Translations under genes and position numbers: made by a program
Origin: Dinoroseobacter shibae DFL 12 = DSM 16493
GTDB taxonomy: Bacteria > Pseudomonadota > Alphaproteobacteria > Rhodobacterales > Rhodobacteraceae
DNA length: 64,000 nucleotides
Assembly: GCF_000018145.1 (NCBI RefSeq)
Contig: NC_009952.1
Location: 620,001-684,000 of the forward strand
Direction of reading: 5' to 3'
Shown: in pieces, positions 57,442 through 64,000 of the stretch
Layout of the letters: each line of letters opens with the position of its first letter
Numbering within the stretch: the first letter of the stretch is position 1
Notes under the pieces: model-generated
Databases searched by the model: none
What the model saw: only the letters and a program-made list of their open reading frames with translations
Told to the model about the DNA's origin: nothing

Positions 57442-58248
57442 ATGTCCTTCTCTATTTCCGGAAAAACCGCCATCGTGACCGGGGCGGCGAACGGGGTGGG
57501 CCTCGCCATCGCGCGGCAATTCGTGGATCACGGGGCGAACGTGATGTTCGCGGATCGCGACGAGACGCGGCTGAAGGACGAGGTCGGCAAGATGGGCGAG
57601 GACAGCGGCAGCGCGCGCTACTATGCCGGGGATCTGCGGGAACGGCTGACCCAGGCCAACCTGCTCTCGGCCACGATCGACGCCTTCGACCGGGTCGATA
57701 TCCTGGTGAATGCCAGTCGCCAGATGATGAGTTCGGACCCGCTCGACCCGGACCACGACAATGTCGAGGAGATGCTGGAGCAGAACCTGATGACTGCCCT
57801 GCGGCTCAGCCAGCTGGTGTCGAAACGGATGATCAAGCAGTCCGAGGACGAGGACGAGGAACAGCCCGCGGGCGCCATCGTCAACCTGTCCTCCATCGCT
57901 GCGCGCCAGACCCATGCGCAACTGCTGGGCTATTCCATCGCCTCGGCGGCCCTGGACCAGATGACGCGTTCCATGGCAGTGGCGCTGGCCGGGCACCGCA
58001 TCCGGGTGAACGCGGTGGCCTTCGGCAGCGTGATGAGTGCCAGCCTCAAGGATGTTCTGAAGGACAACAAGTCCCTGCGCGGCGAGATCGTGGATTGCAC
58101 ACCCATGTCGCGGATCGCCAAGTCGTCCGAAGTGGCCGACGCGGTGCAATACCTCGCTTCCGCCGGGTCGGGCTTCGTCACCGGGCAGGTCATCACCATC
58201 GATGGCGGGCGCACCTTGCTCGACCCGGTCACGGAGCCTGCGCACTAG
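57442..58248 (+). CDS. SDR-family protein with altered active site
   Basis: The 268-residue protein has the Rossmann motif TGAANGVG (13-20), VFADRDE and the C-terminal VTGQVITIDGG, so it is a classical-length SDR. The catalytic YxxxK is Y164-SIAS168, with serine where lysine is required, and NNAG reads VNAS. The catalytic serine region NLSS is retained. An acidic insert SEDEDEEQ lies near 134. It may bind NAD(P) but be poorly active or non-catalytic. Its 3' end overlaps the convergent lipoprotein gene by 20 bp. Confidence 0.88.
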   Translation: MSFSISGKTAIVTGAANGVGLAIARQFVDHGANVMFADRDETRLKDEVGKMGEDSGSARYYAGDLRERLTQANLLSATIDAFDRVDILVNASRQMMSSDPLDPDHDNVEEMLEQNLMTALRLSQLVSKRMIKQSEDEDEEQPAGAIVNLSSIAARQTHAQLLGYSIASAALDQMTRSMAVALAGHRIRVNAVAFGSVMSASLKDVLKDNKSLRGEIVDCTPMSRIAKSSEVADAVQYLASAGSGFVTGQVITIDGGRTLLDPVTEPAH

Positions 58249-58606
58249 CCATGCAGGCGTCGTAGTCCGTGCGTGCCCGCGCCTTCAGGCCGGGCAGCCG
58301 GGCGCGCAGGTCGGCCGCGATCCGTTCTTCCGCGGCCACATCCACCGCCACGGCCCGCCCGCGCCGGGTCTCGTATTGCGTGGTGCAGATGCTGCGCGGC
58401 GACAGGGTCGCGTAGCAATCCGACACGTCCAGATCGACCCAGGTCTCGTCCACCCGGCGGTAGCCCCGCGCAGCGGCATCCTCGGCCTGCGCGATCAGCG
58501 CGTGAACCGTCGCCAGCTCCCGCGTGGCTTGCGCGAAACAGGCGTCTTCGACCGGCACCGTGCAGGCCGCGAGCAGGGGCGCGAGCAGGAAAATTCGTGC
58601 TGTCAT
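58229..58606 (-). CDS. small putative lipoprotein
   Basis: This 125-residue protein begins MTARIFLLAPLLAACTVPVED. LLAAC is a lipobox, so Cys15 would be lipidated after signal peptidase II cleavage. The +2 residue is Thr, which does not suggest inner-membrane retention. Mature cysteines (ACFAQ, DCYAT, ICTTQ, ACMAS) could form disulfides. No family is recognised. AGGTGG precedes the ATG; it is divergent from hemF with 59 bp between starts. Confidence 0.72.
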   Translation of the reverse strand: MTARIFLLAPLLAACTVPVEDACFAQATRELATVHALIAQAEDAAARGYRRVDETWVDLDVSDCYATLSPRSICTTQYETRRGRAVAVDVAAEERIAADLRARLPGLKARARTDYDACMASAQAP

Positions 58607-58665
58607 TTCCACCTGACACCGATTTTTGAATCTGCTAGCCAAAGAGCCAGACCAAGGAGACCGAG

Positions 58666-59559
58666 ATGACCGAAGACTTCACCGAGCGCAAAGCCCGCGC
58701 TTCTGCGTGGTTCCGCACCCTGCGGGACGAGATCGTGGCCGCTTTCGAAGCGCTGGAGGACACCCAGACCGAGGGCCCCTTCGCCGATCTTGCGCCGGGC
58801 CGGTTCGAAGTCACGGAAACGACCCGCGCCTCGGACGATGGCTCGGATGCGGGCGGCGGTCTGATGAGCGTGATGCGCGGCGGGCGCGTGTTCGAGAAGG
58901 TCGGCGTCAACATCTCCACCGTCTATGGCGCGCTGGCCCCGCGTGCCCAGGCCGCAATGGCCGCGCGCAAGGGCGTGCCGGGCATGGACACCGACCCGCG
59001 CTTCTGGGCATCGGGCATCAGCCTTGTCGCCCATATGCGCAACCCCCATGCCCCGGCGGTCCACATGAACACGCGGATGTTCTGGACCCCGCAGACCTGG
59101 TGGTTCGGCGGCGGCTCGGACCTCAACCCCTGTATCGAGAAACCCGAGGATACGGCGGATTTCCACAAGGTGTTGCAGGACTATTGCGACAAGCATGACC
59201 CGGCGCTTTACCCCAAGTATAAGGCCTGGGCGGACGAGTATTTCTTCGTGCCCCATCGCGGGCGCGCGCGCGGCGTAGGCGGCATTTTCTACGACGACCG
59301 GAATACCGGCGACTGGGAGGCGGATTTCGCCTTCACCCAGGACGTGGGCCGCGCCTTCCTGCCGGCCTTCCTGCCGGTGACCGAGCGCAATCGCAACCTG
59401 CCCTGGACCGACGCCGACAAGGAGGCGCAGCTGGTCCATCGCGGCCTCTATGCCGAGTATAACCTGGTCTATGACCGGGGCACCAAGTTCGGGCTTGAGA
59501 CCGGGCATGACGCCACGGCCGTGCTCATGAGCCTGCCGCCCGAAGCGAAATGGCCATAA
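58666..59559 (+). CDS. hemF: oxygen-dependent coproporphyrinogen III oxidase
   Basis: HemF (297 residues) performs the aerobic version of the HemN reaction, coproporphyrinogen III to protoporphyrinogen IX. FEKVGVNISTVYG, PHAPAVHMNTRMF, WWFGGGSDLNPCI and PHRGRARGVGGIFYDDRN are diagnostic. AAGGAGA lies 7 bases before the ATG. No FNR box was seen upstream, in contrast to hemN. Confidence 0.95.
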   Translation: MTEDFTERKARASAWFRTLRDEIVAAFEALEDTQTEGPFADLAPGRFEVTETTRASDDGSDAGGGLMSVMRGGRVFEKVGVNISTVYGALAPRAQAAMAARKGVPGMDTDPRFWASGISLVAHMRNPHAPAVHMNTRMFWTPQTWWFGGGSDLNPCIEKPEDTADFHKVLQDYCDKHDPALYPKYKAWADEYFFVPHRGRARGVGGIFYDDRNTGDWEADFAFTQDVGRAFLPAFLPVTERNRNLPWTDADKEAQLVHRGLYAEYNLVYDRGTKFGLETGHDATAVLMSLPPEAKWP

Positions 59560-59713
59560 CCGGCGACGAAGGTTTGCGCGTGGCACGATGACTCCCGGGC
59601 TCAACTCGGCCCGAGCCTCGCGGCAAAAGGCAAAGAACTGGTTAACGCCGGGGTAATCCCGGTTGGCACAAGACCCTTCCGCGCGTACCTTTGCGTCGAA
59701 ACGGGAGGGAACC

Positions 59714-61504
59714 ATGACACATCTGACAGCAGTGATCGCCGCGCTGATCCTTGGCGCGACCGCGGTCTCCGCCCAGGAGGCCGCCGATGCCGTCGCCCCC
59801 GAGGGGGCTGCGGCCACCGGGCCTTTCGCCACGGTCTCGGACGCGGCCCGGGCCGCGCTGGACGCCAAGGCGGCAGGCACGCCGACCCAAGCGCAGGACT
59901 GGATGGTTGCCGCCGCCAACCCCCATGCGGTTGAGGCCGGGGCGCGGGTTCTGGCCGCGGGCGGGACCGCCGCCGACGCCATGGTCGCGGTGCAGGCCGT
60001 TCTGGGGCTGGTGGAGCCGCAATCCTCCGGCCTCGGCGGCGGTGCGTTCCTCGTTTGGTACGATGGCGCCTCGGGCGAGATCACCACGCTCGACGGGCGC
60101 GAAACCGCGCCCCTGGCGGCCACGCCGACCCTGTTCCAGGACGAGGCGGGCGAGCCGCTTCAGTTCTTCGACGCGGTGGTCGGCGGGCTCTCGGTGGGCA
60201 CGCCGGGCACGCCCGCGCTGATGGCCGAGGCCCATGCGAAATGGGGCAACCAGGACTGGGCGAGCCTGTTTTCCGAGGCGATCGACCTGGCCGAGGGCGG
60301 CTTCCCGGTCTCGCCACGCCTGGCCACGCTGGTGGCCAACGACGCCGAGCGGCTGTCGCGCTTCAAGGCCACGCGCGACTATTTCCTGCCCGGCGGCACC
60401 CCGCTGGCCGAGGGCGCTACGCTGACCAACCCGGCCTATGCCGACACCCTGCGTCAGATCGCGGCCCTGGGCGTGGCCCCGTTCTACACCGGCGAGATCG
60501 CCCGCGACATCGTCGCCACGGTCCGCACCGCGCCGGGCAATCCCGGCGTCTTGTCGATGACCGATCTCGGCATCTACGAGGTCAAGGAACGCCCCGCCGT
60601 CTGCGTGGTCTACCGCGCGCATGATGTCTGCGGCATGGGCCCGCCGTCCTCCGGGGCGCTGACCGTGGGGCAGATCCTCGGGATGCTCGACAGCTATGAC
60701 CTGGCCGCGTTGGGCGCCGACAGCCCGGAGGCTTGGCGGCTGATCGGCGATGCCTCGCGGCTCGCCTTCGCCGACAGGGGTCGCTACATGGCCGACAGCG
60801 ATTTCGTGCCCGTCCCGACCGAGGGGCTCGTCGCCCCCGCCTACCTGGCGGAGCGCGCGGCCCTGCTCGACACCGACGCGGCCCTGGCAGAGGTCGCCCC
60901 GGGCGCGCCGGAGTTCGACCATGCGCTGAACTGGGCCGATGACGAGAGTATCGAGCTGCCCTCGACCTCCCATATCTCCATCGTGGACAGCCACGGCAAC
61001 GCCCTGTCCATGACCACCACCATCGAGAACGGCTTTGGCTCGCGGCTGATGGTGCGGGGGTTCCTGCTCAACAACGAGTTGACGGATTTCTCCTTCCGCA
61101 CCCACAGCGACGGTGTGCCCATCGCCAACCGGCTGGAGCCGGGCAAGCGGCCGCGGTCCTCCATGGCGCCGACCATCGTGATGCAGGACGGCGCGCCGGT
61201 GCTGGTCGTGGGCTCGCCGGGCGGCAGCCGCATCATCGGCTACGTGGCCAAGACGATCATCGCCCATCTCGACTGGGGCATGGACCCGCAGGCCGCCGTG
61301 GCGCTGCCGCACCTGGTCAACCGCTTCGGCACCTATGATGTGGAAGAAGGCACAACCGCCGAGGATCTCGCCACCCCGCTCACCGAGCTGGGGTTCGAGG
61401 TCAATGCCCGGGGCCTGACCTCCGGTCTGCACGCCATCGCGGTGGGCGAGACCCTGATCGGCGGCGCCGACCCGCGCCGCGAAGGCATCGCGCTCGGCCA
61501 ATAG
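59714..61504 (+). CDS. ggt: gamma-glutamyltransferase
   Basis: This 596-residue periplasmic enzyme cleaves glutathione and other gamma-glutamyl compounds. The signal peptide ends near VSAQE at 21. VGGGAF-like GLGGGAFLVWYD, LDGRETAP and MGPPSSGALTVGQIL mark the large subunit. The autocatalytic Thr is T418 in TSHISIVDSHGNAL (TSH replaces the usual TTH). NNELTDFS and GSPGGSRIIG shape the active site. GGAGGGA precedes the ATG; a strong terminator follows. Confidence 0.94.
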   Translation: MTHLTAVIAALILGATAVSAQEAADAVAPEGAAATGPFATVSDAARAALDAKAAGTPTQAQDWMVAAANPHAVEAGARVLAAGGTAADAMVAVQAVLGLVEPQSSGLGGGAFLVWYDGASGEITTLDGRETAPLAATPTLFQDEAGEPLQFFDAVVGGLSVGTPGTPALMAEAHAKWGNQDWASLFSEAIDLAEGGFPVSPRLATLVANDAERLSRFKATRDYFLPGGTPLAEGATLTNPAYADTLRQIAALGVAPFYTGEIARDIVATVRTAPGNPGVLSMTDLGIYEVKERPAVCVVYRAHDVCGMGPPSSGALTVGQILGMLDSYDLAALGADSPEAWRLIGDASRLAFADRGRYMADSDFVPVPTEGLVAPAYLAERAALLDTDAALAEVAPGAPEFDHALNWADDESIELPSTSHISIVDSHGNALSMTTTIENGFGSRLMVRGFLLNNELTDFSFRTHSDGVPIANRLEPGKRPRSSMAPTIVMQDGAPVLVVGSPGGSRIIGYVAKTIIAHLDWGMDPQAAVALPHLVNRFGTYDVEEGTTAEDLATPLTELGFEVNARGLTSGLHAIAVGETLIGGADPRREGIALGQ

Positions 61505-61526
61505 GCAAAGCCGCGCCACTGTCAAT

Positions 61527-61562
61527 GCCCCGGGCGCCGCAAGGATGCGTCCGGGGCTTTTT
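61527..61562 (+). terminator. rho-independent terminator after ggt
   Basis: A 10-bp stem with one G-U pair (arms 61527-61536 and 61548-61557) is followed by five T. It lies 22 bp after the ggt stop. Confidence 0.88.
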
Positions 61563-61598
61563 CATGCTACAACGCTTGCATTGAAGAACTGATTTCCA

Positions 61599-61615
61599 GG
61601 GTACTTTTCGTACCC
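61599..61615 (+). promoter_or_regulatory. palindrome upstream of secreted serine hydrolase
   Basis: The inverted repeat GGGTAC-TTTTC-GTACCC ends 27 bp before the ATG. It could be an operator or a leader hairpin; the surrounding DNA is AT-rich compared with the genome. Confidence 0.4.
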
Positions 61616-61642
61616 GCCCAATTTATTCTGATGGAGACCGTC

Positions 61643-63742
61643 ATGCGTATTTTTCGCATTCTGACCGTGTGTCTTGGTATTGTCTGCGCCGTCCCGGTCC
61701 AAGCCCAATCTAACCTGCAACTGCAACCGGGCCTGCAAATTCGCCCTGATCTTTTGCCGAACCGGCCGATCGCCCTGCTGTCGGCGGATCTCGACCTGAT
61801 CGTCGGCTCGGGCGAATTCGTCCAGCTGCGCAAGGACCTGTCGGTCACGGCCCCGCAAGCCCTGCGGTTCGAATGGGGCGTCCGGGTCGACACCGCCGTC
61901 TCTGCCCGCTGGGAGGTGATGCGCAGCGATACCGCCGCACTGGTGGCCAGCGGCATCCTCACCCCGGTTCCCGACGAGGGCCGCACGCGCAGCTTCACCC
62001 TTGCCGCAAACACCTTCCTGTTGCCCAGCCCGCCTGCACAGAACGTGGAGTTCGAGATCCGCCTCTGGCCGCTGGACGGACAGGGGGCCAGGATCGGTGG
62101 CGGCGCCAGTCCGGTGCGGATCACCCAGCTCAGCCCGGACAACATCGCGCCGCCCACGGATTTCGGCGCGGGCGCGGTGTTTCCCACGGTCACGCTGGAA
62201 CGCAAGACCGAGAGTATCGGGCAGATCCGCCTGACCCAGCTCTACAACACCCATATGGACGTCACGATCCTTGCGGAAAACGCCGGCTCCCAGCCTACCG
62301 ACCCGATGTTCCTGCGCGTGCAGGACAACAGCCTGCTCTACCGCCAGCAGCAGGTGGTCGAGATCCCCGTGCTCAAGCCCGGCGATGCCACGGTCCGCGA
62401 GATTCGGCTGCACGCGATCCTGCCCCCGGCCGAGAGCCAACTGCCCGCGCGCCAGCAGGTGCGCACATGGCGGGCGCGCCACGGGCAGATGTGCGGGGCC
62501 GAACTGCGGGTGCAGCTGGACTGGAAAGGCCCCGCCAGCCAGAGCCCGATCTCGCCCACGCGGATCATGCCACTGGTGCCGGCCGCCTGGCAGAACGTGG
62601 CCCTGATCCCGCCCAATCGCCGCGAGTGCAGCGGCGGGCAATGCACCTCCAGCTGCGCGGTGGAGAAAGAGCTGCGCAGGCTCACGGACGGGCGGGTGCA
62701 GGGTTACGGCTTCGCGCTGGGTCAGTACCCCCATTCGGGTGGCGGCGGGCTGGCGCGGCGGTCGGAGGATGGGCGTCTGCCCTTCACCGGCGAGACCAAG
62801 ATCACCGTGGCCAGTGTCAGCAAATGGATCACGGCGCTCGGCACCCTCGCGGTGCTGGTCGATAACGGGATGGACATCTTCGACCAGATCGGCCCGTTCT
62901 TTCCGCCCGACTGGGACGTGGACCCGTATTTCCAGGGCCTGACCTTCGACGACCTGCTCGGCCAACGCTCGGGCATCATGGATTACGGCAATATCAAGCA
63001 GGACTTCGCCGCCCTGCGCGCCTTCATGGAGCAGCAGGTCGATCCAGGCTGGACCACCGCCTGCCAGCCCGCGAACGTGCAAAACCCGCCGAACCCGGTG
63101 AACACTGCACAGATGCCCTGCTATTCCAACTACAACACCGCGCTCATGCGCGTGCTCCTGCCGCGGGTGGCCGGGGCGGTGACCGGCATCGCGGCACCCG
63201 AGGCCTATGACACCGCCTACGAGGACCTGATCAACACTTTCGTGTTCCGGCCCGTCGGGGCCACCGGCACAGGCTGCCGCCCGCCGGGCACGGGGGATCA
63301 CGCCTTCGGCTACAATCGCGGCGAGACCGGTGGCGGCATGGACTGGGGCGATGTGCGTGACGCGTGCGGAGCCGCGGGCTGGTACGTGTCGGCGGCGGAC
63401 ATGGCGGCGGTGCTGACCTCGGTGCTGCAACGGGACGGGCGGATCCTGCGCGAGGACATCACGCCGCCCATGGCGCAACAGATGCAGATGCGCGGCCTCG
63501 GCATCGACAATTCCAATAGCTTCTGGATGGAAAAGAACGGCGCCTGGGGCGGGTGCAACGACAATGGCTGCGGCCAGACCGGTACCTCGGCGGCGATCTT
63601 CCTGGGCGGGGCGGGCAACGGGGCAGGTCCGGCCATGGTCGGTGTGCTGTTCCTGAATTCCGACGTGGACGCCGATGGCGGACCCGGCAGCGCCCGCGCC
63701 CTTTTGCAGCGGGCCTATCAGAACGCCCTGACCCCGCAATAG
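61643..63742 (+). CDS. secreted serine hydrolase (beta-lactamase/D-peptidase fold) with N-terminal extension
   Basis: This 699-residue protein has a Sec signal peptide ending near VQAQ at 22. Residues about 30-340 form an unrecognised region, including a CARDB-like beta-rich part (GQIRLTQLYNTHMDVTILAE). The C-terminal hydrolase has S391-VSK394, Y494-SN and Q645-TG in the KTG position. Cysteines are abundant (CSGGQCTSSC, GGCNDNGCG), fitting a disulfide-rich periplasmic or secreted protein. The substrate could be an ester, peptide or amide. The start ATG at 61643 has TGGAGA 6 bases upstream. Confidence 0.82.
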   Translation: MRIFRILTVCLGIVCAVPVQAQSNLQLQPGLQIRPDLLPNRPIALLSADLDLIVGSGEFVQLRKDLSVTAPQALRFEWGVRVDTAVSARWEVMRSDTAALVASGILTPVPDEGRTRSFTLAANTFLLPSPPAQNVEFEIRLWPLDGQGARIGGGASPVRITQLSPDNIAPPTDFGAGAVFPTVTLERKTESIGQIRLTQLYNTHMDVTILAENAGSQPTDPMFLRVQDNSLLYRQQQVVEIPVLKPGDATVREIRLHAILPPAESQLPARQQVRTWRARHGQMCGAELRVQLDWKGPASQSPISPTRIMPLVPAAWQNVALIPPNRRECSGGQCTSSCAVEKELRRLTDGRVQGYGFALGQYPHSGGGGLARRSEDGRLPFTGETKITVASVSKWITALGTLAVLVDNGMDIFDQIGPFFPPDWDVDPYFQGLTFDDLLGQRSGIMDYGNIKQDFAALRAFMEQQVDPGWTTACQPANVQNPPNPVNTAQMPCYSNYNTALMRVLLPRVAGAVTGIAAPEAYDTAYEDLINTFVFRPVGATGTGCRPPGTGDHAFGYNRGETGGGMDWGDVRDACGAAGWYVSAADMAAVLTSVLQRDGRILREDITPPMAQQMQMRGLGIDNSNSFWMEKNGAWGGCNDNGCGQTGTSAAIFLGGAGNGAGPAMVGVLFLNSDVDADGGPGSARALLQRAYQNALTPQ

Positions 63743-63754
63743 GCTGAGCGCGGC

Positions 63755-64000
63755 TCAGGCCACCGCGCGCGGCCCGAGCTTGGCGTGCACTTCGTCGAGG
63801 TCGATCTCTCCCGTGGGCATCTTGTTCGCGGGGGTGTCGAAATCATAGCGGAACAACTCGAAATCCTGTTTGTACATCTCCAGCATCAGGTGCATCGACA
63901 GATCGTCGAAGTAATCCTCCACCGGATGAAGCCGCTTGGGCCCGTGCCCTTCGGATTCGTTGAACCGCGGGATCCGGGGCAGGTCGACCGGATGGGGCGT
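63755..64000 (-). CDS. C-terminal part of a probable sulfotransferase-family protein (cut by window edge)
   Basis: The last 81 residues of a minus-strand gene are visible. MHLMLEMYKQDFELFRYDFD resembles the Y..DFE.F.YDF ending of sulfotransferase-family proteins. HPVEDYFDD precedes it. The catalytic and PAPS-binding parts lie beyond the window, so the assignment is tentative. Convergent with the serine hydrolase gene, 12 bp apart. Confidence 0.5.
   Translation of the reverse strand, partial: TPHPVDLPRIPRFNESEGHGPKRLHPVEDYFDDLSMHLMLEMYKQDFELFRYDFDTPANKMPTGEIDLDEVHAKLGPRAVA

Overview
This is a GC-rich window from an alphaproteobacterial chromosome, most likely a member of the Rhodobacterales (Roseobacter/Rhodobacter group). 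The main evidence is a divergent hemN/fnrL pair followed by ccoNOQP-ccoGHIS with FNR boxes, which is the Rhodobacter arrangement. The FnrL-type regulator also has cysteines at 14, 17, 25 and 113, and the window carries a TAXI-type TRAP transporter, a bacterial small SRP RNA just upstream of dnaX-ybaB-recR, and both oxygen-dependent and oxygen-independent coproporphyrinogen oxidases. The species cannot be named from the sequence alone.

Layout. 1-2992: the 3' part of an rRNA operon (23S without its first ~110 bases, then 5S), followed by a 23-bp tandem duplication and no visible tRNA. 3104-7237: an exported hypothetical protein, then a tungstate ABC importer (tupBCA) facing a DNA-binding/ligand-binding regulator. 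7302-12341: glycerol-3-phosphate dehydrogenase and its divergent DeoR-type repressor, then an acetate kinase coupled to a MaoC-phosphotransacylase fusion. 12597-17394: a glycosyltransferase, a SulP transporter carrying STAS and cyclic-nucleotide-binding domains, and an esterase/ring-cleaving dioxygenase pair resembling quinone-detoxification genes. 17586-22117: an ABC-2 exporter, an S49 peptidase, a 56-residue zinc-ribbon membrane peptide, a Ca2+/Na+ antiporter and a pteridine-reductase-like SDR. 22411-30513: uvrC, a TAXI-TRAP transporter, an 11-bp tandem repeat array and a large M6-like metalloprotease with a seven-blade repeat domain. 30663-36738: recR, ybaB, dnaX and SRP RNA on the minus strand, then nudC, an SRPBCC protein, pheA and a membrane-anchored cytochrome c. 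36989-42770: a yejABEF peptide importer. 42948-53472: hemN, fnrL, ccoNOQP and ccoGHIS, the microaerobic respiration block. 53560-64000: a D,D-carboxypeptidase with a SPOR domain, a HAD hydrolase, clpS, an RsmC-like methyltransferase, an unusual SDR, a small lipoprotein, hemF, gamma-glutamyltransferase, a secreted serine hydrolase, and the C-terminal end of a probable sulfotransferase.

How the genes work together. The clearest functional block is 42948-53472. FnrL senses oxygen and probably controls three FNR boxes: one shared by hemN and fnrL, one before ccoN and one before ccoG. These promoters would co-ordinate haem synthesis, the high-affinity cbb3 oxidase and its copper-loading and assembly factors. 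The membrane cytochrome c at 36214 could feed electrons to this oxidase. Much of the rest is metabolic housekeeping and transport: tungstate, peptides, an organic acid by TRAP, and an anion by SulP. Many neighbouring genes overlap by 4 bp or lie a few bases apart. Two nearly identical ~90-bp palindromic elements in opposite orientation lie between convergent genes at 30531 and 42804. No prophage, transposase, CRISPR array or plasmid gene was seen.
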